A DNA stretch of 64,000 bases, taken from NCBI GenBank assembly GCA_028023455.1, contig JAQFVV010006849.1, positions 232,437 through 296,436 on the forward strand, in the 5' to 3' direction. The position numbers were made by a program, and so were the translations under genes. A model generated the notes under the pieces. It ran no database searches. It was not told the origin of the DNA and worked only from the letters and a program-made list of their open reading frames with translations. Position 1 is the first letter of the stretch. Every line of letters starts with the position of its first letter. This DNA comes from Epiperipatus broadwayi (Eukaryota; Onychophora; Udeonychophora; Euonychophora; Peripatidae). Positions 12,715 through 23,753 of the stretch are shown in pieces.

Positions 12715-13740
12715 TTTCACCAAGAGAATATTAACAATACATGTGACTTTCTCAGTTTAAAAATACATATTTCCAAAAATATATACCACACATACATCTC
12801 ACTCTAAATAATTCCTTCTAATGCATCATTTGTATTTTCTTGCTCTTTAATCACAAGAACTGTACAATTCATTGTACTATTCTTAATTTCTCAACAACTA
12901 TGTTTTATTCTTTTCAATATTTCTGTAATTCTAATCTTATATTTCCATCTCAATTTTTTCATTCTCTTTCAATCTATATCTCTAGAGTCATCAATTGTTT
13001 TCTTCTTCTTTCCATTATAAATTGTCCAAGACACAGGTTAATATAAGGGCAAATGTTAGAAAATCTGGTACATATTAGATCTACTTCCCAAGTTTGTGAC
13101 AATAGAATCCCATACTTTTTTCCAGTGGGATTTTGTGAAGTTAGAAGAAAATGTAAAAAAAAACCAATTATTTAAAAAAATGAACATGCATTATATTACA
13201 AAGGCACAAGTTGGGAAAACAACAATGTGAAGATTGATGGTGTATCAGATAGACTGGAAAGATTAACCATTCAACTTAATGGAAGATATCAAATGCAAAT
13301 AATTCAGGATTATGCACTTACAACTTTTTCATTTTGATGAAAGAGTAGTGAAATTTTTATATGGCCGTAAAAATGCTTTTGATCAGACCAACCAATATTT
13401 TGAAATAATCATGGAAGATATTAATGTTAGAATTGGTAAACAATTGAATAATGAAAATACTGTGGATAAATTTGGTTATGATGCTAAATATGAAAGCACA
13501 CATACTTGTGGACTTCACAGCAAAAAAAAAAAAAGCTTTGTATTATGAATTCTATCTTTAAGAAAAATGCTAAATGGAAATGGGCATGGAAAAAACCCAA
13601 GAAAAGTCTAACAAAATTAAATTATATTTTAATTAACACAAAAGATGTACTTCAAGATTGTAAGTTTTTTAATAAATTCATAGGAAATGATCATCAATTA
13701 GTAACATGTAAGATATGTGTTAATCCAATACTAGTGTAAC

Positions 13741-15070
13741 ATCCACTGCTCTGTTAGGTTTTTTTTTACGAGTTAACTACCCATACTGGGTGACCAAATT
13801 ACATCCTATCTTTAAATTTGTTTAGTCAGACAATTCAGTAAGATTTAATGGACGCAATTATTTTTCCTGGTCACACAACACCCTTTTAACTAATGTAACT
13901 ACTAAAATAATGGGATCAAGTAAGCCAGCTTTTAATTTATTTGAAAGGCACCAGGATTCTGTATCAGAATCCACTGGCTAAAACCCTTTTTATTTATTTA
14001 GTTACGATGAAATTATCTGGAAACTCCGGAGGATTGAGTTTCAGTACAGCATTGGCAAAGGTAAATTATATTTTCAAATCTTAATAATTAACATTAATAA
14101 CGTACAATGAATAATTGGTATTAGAAATAAATATTTTTATTCTAACAAATTAAAATATAAAAATAAAAAAAAAACATTTTGAATTAATTAATTGGAAAGA
14201 TGACACGCATGCTAATCCAGATGTGAATCAATTAATAAAAAAAACAGTTCAACAATTATAGTTCTTAGGTAACAAGAGTCTCTTGGAGAATAAAATTTAA
14301 AGTCTTTATCAGGATTATTTTAAGCTTATTTTAAGAATTGTTTGCAAACTTTGTCACAATCGGGAAAAGTTACTCTTAACTTACCGGTAAGTTGGTGTAG
14401 GTTTATGAGATCCCGAGCTCATAAGAATTTCCATTGGTCTCTCCTGTTGGCATCTTCCATTGTTGTTCCGTTCTATAGCTGGAGAAAAGGCATGGTGGCA
14501 GTGACCCTTTCATTGCAAAAAGCGGATCTTCACAAGGTCCGTTTCCATGCTTGTGTGACAGCTTGGTACAGCAAGTGGCGTACCTATGCAGAAGTATATT
14601 ATTGCCACAGGTTATGCTTGTGAAAACCTCCAACTCTCAGACACATAACTAGAAGGTAAAGAGAAGACCTAGATCGAAGTTGTCCTCTTTTTATATCTCG
14701 ATCCTGTTTTTGAAACTTCTGCACATTCTTTTGTCCTTTTATCAGCATATAAGATAATAATCTTGTACACTCTCTCTTAAATTTAAGTTACAAAGTCCTC
14801 CTTTCACAAAATCCCTCTGCCATCTTTAATTAGCTAAAATATTTTTCTTTTAGCTTATCTGGATTAGTAATTTATGTGTCTTTTGTTCTTTCCAATTTTT
14901 ACCTTAATTTTTAATTAGATACAAAAAAAAATATGGACGAAAATTTTACTTTCATTGTATGTTTTTTTAAAAAAAAATAGATTATACCAACCAAAATTTA
15001 ATTGTATCTTTTTAATAAGAACGCTAAATTTACTTTTTCCTTTTTTTCTTAGCTTTTAAATATCTTACCG
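13741..15070. other. Unidentified insertion within the RTE LINE
   Basis: The LINE coding sequence stops at 13740 after the endonuclease and resumes near 15070, so this 1.3 kb is foreign to it. It includes a block at 14340-14640 that is clearly richer in G and C than its surroundings, with the palindrome TTACCGGTAA (14381-14390). Open frames exist on both strands of that block, but neither looks like protein. No terminal repeats or target duplication were found, and I do not recognise the element. Confidence 0.45.
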
Positions 15071-16126
15071 GATGCCAATATATTTGTACCGTATAAACAA
15101 ACGGTATTAAAAAACTAATATTCACAGTGATATTCCTAATCTTCATAAACATTCCAATGAATTTAAATCAGAACTTGCAAATTGTTTTTTAAATATTAAC
15201 AGATTTTGAAGATAATTTATATTTGAATGAAATCAATAGGAAGATATACTTATCCACTATTAAGAACTGCAACAAAGATAGCTGCTATAAAAAAACAGCA
15301 ATTGACTAGTAAAATATGAAGAAAAGAAGGAATCTGAAAATATATAAACATAATCCTAGAATTTTGTAAATTATACAAAGTAACAATATAAGATAATATA
15401 ATTATAAATTAGTTAGAAAAGTGAGTAAAAATATCAAAAGTATAATACAAAATCTTAATACTAGTAGAAACTTGTTTCTGCAATAAGAAAGATAGAACTA
15501 TTACAAAAAGAGAGATGACAACATGAACTGTGTTGAAGACTTCTATAAAGATTTATATACCAATAAAAGTACGAAAAATATCCCCATACAATTTACCACA
15601 TCTTACTGCCCATAATTTTAAGTGAAGAAATGAGGCATGCAATTAAATCTATGAAGAACAGAAAAACTACAAGTTGTGTTAGAATTATAATCAATTTCTT
15701 AAAAGCGGCAGCTGAAGAAATTGAAAACTATTTCACAAAATTATATACCAAATGTCAAAATAAGATATCAGACAATTAAAAGAATGCAGTAGTAATATTA
15801 ATATTTAAATAAAATTATAAAGAAAATATTAGAAGTTACAGACCTATCAGTCTATTATCAGTTCTATATAAAATTTTCAATAAACTCAAGCTTTGGATAT
15901 TAACCAATGAAAAGTAAAAGCAAGATTTAAAACCTGGTTTAAGCACAGTCAATCATATCCAAGTATTTAAAAAAGTTATGAAAACAGCCAATGAATGTGA
16001 ACTTCCATGATGCTTTGGATTTGTTGATTATAAAAATGCATTCAATTGTATAAACCTTTTTATCGGTGATTAAAGCATTGGATCATCATGATATAGACCT
16101 TGGATATTGTCACATTCTGAAGAATA

Positions 16127-16532
16127 ACCACTAAACATCACATGGTCACCATTTCATATGCTTGCTCATAACTGTTATTAAAACAGGCAAACTCTCCATA
16201 CAGTAGTGCCACTCAGTGCAAGCCAGAGTAATCAATGGTTCCAGAAGGCTTGTGCATAAAATCCCTATCTAGTGCCTACTAATCCAATATCCCCAGACTA
16301 GTTTGTGAATTTCATCAGTGAGGAGCCTTGGATCTGAGAGCACTGCACCTAGATCTTAGGGTCTAATGCAACTCTCCAGCAACCACCTTTTATCTCTACT
16401 TAACTACAAAACTGTGTTCAAAATTGAGTAGGCACTAGATGGGGATTTTATGCACAAGCTTTCTGGCATCCATTTATTATTCTGGCTTGCACTGAATGGC
16501 ACTGTTCTATGGAGAGTTTTGCCTGTTTTAAA
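16127..16532. mobile_element. Fold-back element copy 1, with 11 bp target duplication
   Basis: TCTGAAGAATA flanks the element on both sides (16116-16126 and 16533-16543). Removing the element plus one copy restores the LINE reading ...HILKNI..., so the boundaries are firm. Structure: a leader of about 55 nt beginning ACCACTAAACATCACATGG, then arms starting AACAGGCAAACTCTCC... and ending ...GGAGAGTTTTGCCTG that are inverted copies of about 70 bp. The interior holds AGTAGGCACTAGATGGGG-type sequence and a degenerate hammerhead-like core on minus (TCATCAG at 16312-16318). No protein. Confidence 0.85.
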
Positions 16533-17599
16533 TCTGAAGAATATTACTCAAAATACAACAGTAATGATTAGTTTACATAGAGATTCTATGAAAATTAATA
16601 TTGAAAAAATTATGTGAATTAGTGACTCCATATCTGCAAATGTTTCACAATAGTTTTGCAAGAAGTATTTTGCAAATGGAAATGGAAAGTTAAGAGATTA
16701 AAAGTAAATGGAGATTATTTAAGTCATCTACATTTTGTTTTTGAAAATAATGCTTCAAGACTTCAGGAAATGTTGCAAAAGTTATCACACGAAAGTAAAA
16801 AATTAGAACTAAAAAAAGTAAAATAATTTTCAATGGATTTTTTGATAGAAGAAAATAAAGATTGATAATATTGATCTAGAAAAGGCTAAAAACTACAAAT
16901 ATCTTGGTCCAATAATTAATAAAAATGTCAACTTAATGGATAAAATTAATTATAGAATTAAATTTGGATGGAATGTTTTTGGTAGAAATAACTTTATATT
17001 AAAAGTAAATATGTCTATTTGTTTGAAAAGGAATGTTTTTAATAAATATGTTTTTCCAGTTGTTACTCATGAATCTGAGACATGGGCACTTAACTAAAAA
17101 ACAATATTTAGATCTAAGACCATTTTATGAATTATAATGAGATATATGATAGGAGTAACAAGAAAGGATTGAAAACAAAATATATGAATGAGAGAACTAC
17201 AGATGTTATTGATATCATTGAAAGAATTAAGAAACTGAAGTGAAGCTGAGCTGGAAATATTTTTAGAAGAGATGACAGTAGATAAATAGTAGAAATATTA
17301 AAATTGATTGCAATAGATTGTAAAACATCCAGAAAGTTACCACATATAAGATGGAGATGGAATACGGAAGTGTGCTCTGGAGAAATTATGCTAAAGATCA
17401 GAAAAACTGGATTAACCTTGGAGAGACTTTCAACCCACAGTAGTTTAATAATGATTGAAAATGATGATAGTCATATGAATATAACATATATGTGCACATA
17501 CTCTAGTCATTTTAACAAACTTATAAATAACTTGACTTATCAAATTTGTAATACTGATAATATAAACATATTCATAGAACAACCGGTATTGAAAATATT

Positions 17600-17850
17600 A
17601 TGAAAATTCACAAGCAAGATACTCAAAACATCATTTAAAAGAACTTACAAATGATGCCCACCTGTTCTTATATCAATGTTAATCTAATTATCTGATAAAT
17701 AGATTGACATTGGTTTTTTTAAAAAAAAGTGTGAATTATTTTCAAGTTCATTTAAACTATTCTTTAGAGATTTGCTTCTAAATTATCATAGTAATGTTTT
17801 GGACTTGGATATTTTATTAAAAAAGTTTAGATTATTAGCTATACTTATTT
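17600..17850. repeat. Hairpin repeat (family B)
   Basis: Imperfect inverted arms, 17600-17690 and 17700-17800, both carrying the block GTTCATTTAAATGATTCTTT (or complement) and TTGGCTTGTGAA-like sequence. Related copies lie at 18058-18180 (one arm) and 32161-32288. Non-coding; probably a MITE family. Confidence 0.55.
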
Positions 17851-18057
17851 GATAAGCTGAGAGTTATTTGTGAACCTAGTTAAATAATTCGAATTTCATC
17901 TTAATTGATATTTGAAACTGTAAAGTAACTTGATAAATATAAGAAGCAAAAAGATCTTTAATGAAAAAGTTTCAGCCTTTTTAAGAATCAATGCTTAGTT
18001 TATTATTATATAACAAACTGAAGGTCAAATAATAACAATACTTTTTTAATCTAACAA

Positions 18058-18180
18058 TCAAATTGGCATTGATGTAAGAAATGCAGGCATTATTCATATG
18101 TTCATTTAACTGATTCTTTGGAACACTAGCTTGTGAATTATCAAAGCAACAACTTTGGACTTGGGTTATCTTATGCTTAG
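18058..18180 (+). repeat. Single arm of hairpin repeat family B
   Basis: Contains TTCATTTAACTGATTCTTTG, then AGCTTGTGAATTATCAAAGC and ACTTTGGACTTGG, matching the right arm of the copy at 17.6-17.85 kb. The inverted partner is missing. Confidence 0.5.
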
Positions 18181-18331
18181 GATTATGTATATATTTATGT
18201 ATGGTTCAATCAAACATGTAATAAAGCTTAATGTATGTCTACATATGTATGTTAATACACATGATGTGTGCATATATATATATATAGTTATTTTATGTGC
18301 ATTTATATATAATGTGTATTAAACATAGTTC

Positions 18332-18384
18332 TGAAGAAGACTGTAGGATAGTCTAAATGTAATGTATATATGTACAATAAAAAG
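18332..18384 (+). other. Hammerhead-like motif at a repeat end
   Basis: CTGAAGA followed by AGACTGTAGGATAGTCT (a 5 bp stem, AGACT/AGTCT, with a 7 nt loop) and AAATGT, then AATAAAAAG. The first seven bases fit the CUGANGA core of hammerhead ribozymes and the stem fits helix II, but GAAA is changed to TAAA/AAAT. A similar string lies in the palindrome at 26945-27172. Probably a decayed retroelement end. Confidence 0.35.
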
Positions 18385-19407
18385 TTTTTGCTAAAAAGTG
18401 TTCAAAGTAGAGAGAATAAATTGCATTTAAATATACAAATGTTACATGTGTGAGGATATATATTTGTAATCAATCAAATTATTAATAAATCAAAATACTA
18501 GATAATTTGTGTGCATTCATTTATAATTAAAATGTATACAAACAAGTTGTCTAGTATTTCAATTTATTTATAATTCAATTGATTAAATTTTATAGTTTTT
18601 TTTGCCAACATTATGGTCATATATTTAATGAAAAATGACTATAAGAGATGAGAATATATATACATATGTATTAGGAATGCTTTATTTAAACAATATAAAA
18701 TTGCACTTTCTAAATAAAGAACAATTGCAAATACATAATCAATTAATTTGAAATAATCAATTGCATAGGACTTTAGTCAGACCCATATATATATAAATTT
18801 CTTAAAAATCATAATAAACACAAATTATGCTATTTTTGACTTCAGAGAAATAATAGGAACCAAGAAAATAAAACATTCATGACTTGGTTATCTCAGGCCT
18901 TTGCCAGAATGGCTTTGTCAGACCCAGAAATTCCTGCCTCTATAGGTTTAAAAAGCAGAAATAGCTAATGCAGTTCATCTCCATCTTATTTTATCTTTAG
19001 TGAGACATGTGAATCTATAATTTGATGTAAACCAATTTGTTATGTAAGATATAATCAATGTGTTGAATTAAGGATTGATTCTAGCTCATATAACAATTGT
19101 GAAAAGTTTGATTATTCAATACTATTAATGGCTATCTGTTTCTAAAAAAATATACTATAATACATATAGTCCATAATAATCTTAATAAATTTATTATTCT
19201 ATGTATCTTTATCATGCATTTATCCAGTAATAATTATTTTCAAACATTCATCTACATTTTGATCTTCTGCTAGAGGATTTAAATTAGACCATGAATAGCA
19301 AATTGTACCTCACTCTGCATATTATCTTTGTCATGTTTTTTGCCCTATTAGGTTCTGATAATTTTACATACATAAGAATTAATAATTTTTCTAATAATTA
19401 AACTAAT

Positions 19408-20310
19408 TAAAAAAGCAAGTCATATATAACTTGACATTACTTTTAAGAGCTTGTAGTTACAAAAATGCCCATAGAGCGTACCAATAGCTCAAACAAGCTT
19501 GTAATAAACAAGTGCGGTATGAGAAAATATTTAAAATCTCTATCCAAAACACTCATCTCCAGACCATGGTTTCGAGCTTATGGCCCACATCAGTGGAGAG
19601 CTAGAATATTCAGACACTAGACCTAAAATATCAATTCAAAAAACCAGCACTTATTTCATACGTATATTTAAGAAGAAATTCTGAAATTTTCGGACATGAA
19701 AATGTCTTTAAATTCAGCTATCTAACTTAAATAGCTATATGGGACTGAACTAAATTCAGATCTACCATATTCTAATAGCCTCAGCATAGCCAAAGCCTTA
19801 AAGATAAAATTATAATAATTAAAAAAGCAAGTCATATATAATGTGACATTACTTTTAAAGAGCTTGTAGTTACAAAAATGCACATAGAGAGCGTACCAAA
19901 AGTAATGTCACGTTATATATGACTTGCTTTTTTAATTATTATAATTTTACCCTTAAGGCTTTGGCTATGCTGAGGCTATTAGAATATGGTAGATCTGAAT
20001 TTAGTTCAGTCCCATATAGCTATTTAAGTTAGATAGCTGGATTTAAAGACATTTTCATGTCCGAAAATTTCAAAGTTTCTCCTTAAATATACGTATGAAA
20101 TAAGTGCTGGTTTTTTGAGTTGATATTTTAGGTCTAGTGTCCGAATATTCTAGCTCTCCATTGATGTGGGCCATAAGCTTGAAACCATGGTCTGGAGATG
20201 AGAGTGTTCTGGATAGAGATTTTAAATATTTTCTTATACCACACTTGTTTATTATGAGCTTGTTTGAGCTATTGGTACACTCTTTATGTGCATTTTTGTA
20301 ATAATTTTTC
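19408..20310. repeat. 0.9 kb imperfect palindrome with internal direct repeats
   Basis: The left arm (19440-19860) and right arm (19897-20310) are inverted copies with scattered mismatches. A 75 bp block starting AAAAAGCAAGTCATATATAA occurs twice directly, at 19408-19482 and 19823-19900, and a partial inverted copy forms a small hairpin at the centre (about 19877). The order is block, body, block, inverted body. An 85-residue frame on minus (20070-20327) shows no known domain. Probably a fold-back transposon dimer, or an inverted duplication with a shared end. Confidence 0.7.
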
Positions 20311-20901
20311 ATTTTTTCTCTCATCATCTTATTACTAATTCAAGGTTTTTCTTATTCTTTTCATACGATTTTTTTTTTACAAAAAAATCCATTTTTTACT
20401 TTGTTTAAACTTACTTTTTATCCCATAAATCTGAACTATCATTATTACTATTATTCTAATTTATCCATTTTGCTCATTTCTTCTTCTTATCTTAAAAGAT
20501 AGCATTACCATCACTAAATTTTATTCCAAATCTACACAAGTTCGAAAGGATCTGCTTATACTTTTAATACTGTTTTGAATCAATATAAGATCCATGTAAA
20601 ATAACAACTGGATTTTTTTCATAAATGTCCAATTCATTTATTTTAAATATGATTTTTTTTTACCGAAATTTATCATATCTCTAATTTTTTTATACCTCAT
20701 TAGTAACCTTTTACCATCTCTTTCTTGACTTATTGCTTTATTCCAAATCTTTATTCCTATACAATTACATTTAAATATTGTTCAATTTTGTATTCGTCAA
20801 CTTTATCAGCACTTAATACTTTATATGCTTTTTTTTTTTTTTGCTCTTAGCATCATTATTTTACAGTATTTTATATAAAAAGTGGAAATAGATTAAGAAA
20901 A

Positions 20902-21248
20902 ACTACTAAACAGCACACAATCACTATTCTTTATATTTACACAAGCTGTTTTCACAGAGCCTAAACTCTTCATACAGTAGCACCACTCAGTACAAGCCAG
21001 AGTAATCAATACATACAAGGTTTATCCCTATCTAGTGCATAATCATCCAATATCCCCAGACTAGTTTCTAGCTTGTGGATTTCATCAGTGAGGAGCCTTG
21101 GATCTGAGAGCACTGCACTGATGAAAGCCGCAAGCTAGAATCTAATCTGGGGATATTTGATGAGTAAGCATTAGATAGAAGTTTTATGCACAAACCTTTC
21201 TGCATCCAAGTGACACTACTGTATGGAGAGTTTAGCCTCTGTGTAATA
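20902..21248. mobile_element. Fold-back element copy 4, with 10 bp target duplication
   Basis: ATTAAGAAAA flanks it (20892-20901 and 21249-21258). It begins ACTACTAAACAGCACACAAT, the same leader start as copy 1, and its arms read CTAAACTCTTCATACAGTAG and the complement. The interior is itself palindromic: hammerhead-like cores face each other, CTGATGA on minus (21088-21082, with GAAAC at 21068-21064) and on plus (21119-21125). Confidence 0.75.
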
Positions 21249-21258
21249 CATTAAGAAA

Positions 21259-22421
21259 ATAGCAAAATGTCACCTGAATTCCAAATTTATTGTTTATCAG
21301 GAAAAAAAAAATATTCATGGTAATGGTAAACTATAATTTACTGACTATGATATGAAAGATTACAGTAGACTACTGCAATCTTAATTGTAATTATTATATT
21401 ACATTGCTCTCTGTTGTGTATCTATGATTTTAATTGGCGTTTCCAAATATATTACAAATGTAAATGTTCACATTATATATATTAGTTTTTAAAAGAAATG
21501 TGAAATAATAATTAGAACAATATATTTGTAGTTGTTTTCAATACAATGTGCATATATCGATATGTATGTGCAAGTTTGTATAAATTAATCAAATTCAGGT
21601 AATATCTTATTTTGTTTTTCCTCCGTATCAATGTTTTTATTAAAATAAGTATTTGAAAACAAATTATATCCAAAATAATATTTATTAGGTTAGTTAAAAA
21701 GTAAAAAATTTCTTTATTGAAATTCTATGCTGGTCATGAATTTTGCTGGTTGTCTGAAAGACTGTTTTCATTTTAAAATGTTATTTAGCGATGACACTTA
21801 TTCTTTCTGTAAATTGAAGCAGGATAATTTTAAAACATTTACAGTATTAAAATTTTAAAATAAATATACCAAAATATACAATTCATAAATACATTTTAAG
21901 TTAACAAGTTTAAAAATATTTAAATTTTTTAGTTTTTGAGAAGTATTACATTTTATTAGCTTTATTGCACTTTTTATGGTATATTAGCTTTATGGGGTAT
22001 TTAATTTTTTTTTTTATGACATATTAAGTTGTTGTGAAAACTGGATTTTCAACAAATACATAAAAAAATTGAATATGGCATTGCTAGGAATGACAAAGTT
22101 AATGATTATATACATACAATAAATTTTTGAAAAGATAAAATATAATAATAATGGCTACAACAATGAAAAGATTGTACCCTATCTCATAAAATATCTAATC
22201 AGAAAAATAAAGTAACAATTTAGGAAAGAAACCAATAAACAATTGCAGTCATACAATACATTTCTTTATTATTATTATTTTCAAATTTACAAACATAACA
22301 ATAAATAGTTGGTTTCCTATCAGTTTTTATTTTAGTTTCATCCTTCACTCATAAGTGGATTTAGAAAGTCTTCCATAGAATAATTTAATAATTTATAATG
22401 GTGAAGCAAAATTTGGTATTC
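21259..22421. other. AT-rich DNA 3' of the zinc-finger gene
   Basis: No gene seen. On the minus strand an AATAAA (plus 22326-22331) lies about 90 bp past the zinc-finger stop and could be its polyadenylation signal. 21257-21283 carries the TAGCAAAAT..CACCTGAATTCC block of the dispersed repeat noted at 11.6 kb. Confidence 0.45.
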
Positions 22422-23753
22422 CTAAGATAACTGAATCATGATTTCAAAAGTCACACAACTACTAAAATGGAAGTTTTCATGACTTTGAAAGTCACCTTTA
22501 TTTGTAGTTTTGTAATCACACAAATAACAATTAAATTCATTACAAATATAAGGTTCTATAGAAGTATATGTCTTTTCACATTTCAATGACTGTGTCTGTG
22601 CTAAAGTTTTGTAATTATGCCATCTGTACTTAGAAAGCTGTTTTCTTGTATGAATGTTTTCATGTGTTTTTAAATTACTTTTCCAAAAAGTTTTATATTC
22701 ACAGAAAGTGCAATAAAAAGATTTTTGTCCTGTATGAAGTCTTTCATGTCTTCTTAATGTTCCTTTATAAGAACTTTTATATTCACAGTATGCACAACTA
22801 AACAACTTTTGTCCTGTGTGAACTTTTTCATGTGATTTCAAACTACTTTTAGAAGAAGTTTTGTATTGACACAAAGAGCAACAAAATGGTTTTTCTTCTT
22901 TTGTGTGATTTTTTTCATGTTTTTTTAAATTACCTTTAAAAAAACTACTGTATTCACACAAATTGCAATTATAAGATTTTTCTCCTGTATGAAGTTTTTC
23001 ATGTGTTTTCAAACTACTTTTATAAGAAGTCCTGTACTGACACAAAGGGCAACAAAAAGGTTTTTCTTCTTCTGTGTGATTCTTTTTGTGTTTTTTTAAA
23101 TTACCTTTAAAAAAAATTCTATATTCACACAAAGCACAGTGAAATGGTTTTTCTTCTCCTGTATGAACTTTTTCATGTGTTTTTAAATAAATTTTATAAC
23201 AAGTTTTATATTCACACACTGTGCAAGCAAAAGGTTTCTCATCTCCATGAATTATTTTATGCTTTTTTAATTGATATTTATTGTAAGATTTGTATTCACA
23301 CAAAGTGCAACAATATGGTTTTTTTCCTGTGTGGATTAATTCATGAGTTTTTAAACGTAATCTATCATAAGTCCTATATTCACATAAAGGGCAGCAAAAA
23401 GATTTTTTATCTCCATGAATTATTTCATGTCTTTTTAAATGATATTTATAACAAGATTTATATTCACATAAATTACAACCAAATGGCTTTTCTCCTGTGT
23501 GAATAATTTCATGTGTTTTAAAACTTTGTTTATTATGAGTTTTGTAGTCACATAAAGTGCAACAAAAGGACTTTTGTTCTGTGTGAATGCTTACATGTCT
23601 TTTTAAATTACTTTTAATATAAGTCTTGAATTCACATAAAGAGCAACAAAAAGGTTTTTCACCTGTATGAATTTTTTCATGTATTTTTAAAAAACTTTTA
23701 TAAAATGTTTTATATTCGCACAAAGTGCAACAAAAAGGTTTTTTTCTATGCAT
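22422..23753 (-). CDS. Polydactyl C2H2 zinc-finger protein
   Basis: An intact single-exon frame of 443 residues beginning at the in-frame ATG 23753; an in-frame stop lies about 30 bp upstream, so the frame cannot extend further by itself. It is almost entirely C2H2 fingers: thirteen in a row of the form F.C.LCEYKT..K..LK.HE.IHTGEKP, then a degenerate unit that has lost its ligands, then one more finger near the C-terminus (CYLCDYKT...H...H). Most linkers are TGEKP-like, but several are one residue longer (TGEEKP, TEEEKP, TKEEKP), a feature repeated within the array that points to growth by finger duplication. No KRAB, BTB or ZAD domain is visible. The family binds DNA, usually as nuclear transcription regulators or chromatin factors. 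A 5' non-coding exon may exist. It is the only clearly intact non-transposon gene in the window. Confidence 0.85.
   Translation of the reverse strand: MHRKKPFCCTLCEYKTFYKSFLKIHEKIHTGEKPFCCSLCEFKTYIKSNLKRHVSIHTEQKSFCCTLCDYKTHNKQSFKTHEIIHTGEKPFGCNLCEYKSCYKYHLKRHEIIHGDKKSFCCPLCEYRTYDRLRLKTHELIHTGKKPYCCTLCEYKSYNKYQLKKHKIIHGDEKPFACTVCEYKTCYKIYLKTHEKVHTGEEKPFHCALCEYRIFFKGNLKKHKKNHTEEEKPFCCPLCQYRTSYKSSLKTHEKLHTGEKSYNCNLCEYSSFFKGNLKKHEKNHTKEEKPFCCSLCQYKTSSKSSLKSHEKVHTGQKLFSCAYCEYKSSYKGTLRRHERLHTGQKSFYCTFCEYKTFWKSNLKTHENIHTRKQLSKYRWHNYKTLAQTQSLKCEKTYTSIEPYICNEFNCYLCDYKTTNKGDFQSHENFHFSSCVTFEIMIQLS

Larger units (their letters stand above)
13090..17470 (+). pseudogene. RTE-type LINE relic (endonuclease and reverse transcriptase)
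   Basis: A dead non-LTR retrotransposon of the RTE (BovB/CFDP2-like) kind. In order: an apurinic-type endonuclease from about 13090 to 13740 (GVSDRLERLTIQLN, KFGYDAKYES, FIGNDHQLVTCK); a pre-RT linker from about 15070; the RT fingers and palm from 15530 (FYKDLYTNKS, SYRPISLLSVLYK at about 15835, GFVDYKNAFN at about 16020); the RT thumb near 16700 (LKVNGDYLSHL, with the ADD of the catalytic box lost); and the conserved C-terminus near 17050-17430 (THESETWALN, RMIGVTRKD, IRWRWNTE, LGETFNPQ). It ends at an ATGATGATAG tail, as RTE elements commonly do. Many stops and frameshifts. Two later insertions split it: 13741-15070 and 16127-16532. Confidence 0.8.

Noticed and set aside
14342-14633. Overlapping frames on both strands of the GC-richer block
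   Set aside because: Neither shows protein-like patterns; they follow from composition.
20070-20327. 85-residue minus frame in the 0.9 kb palindrome
   Set aside because: Lies within an inverted repeat, has no recognisable domain, and the other arm does not keep it open.
23144-23506. Plus-strand 120-residue frame opposite the zinc fingers
   Set aside because: Shadow of the regularly repeated finger codons.
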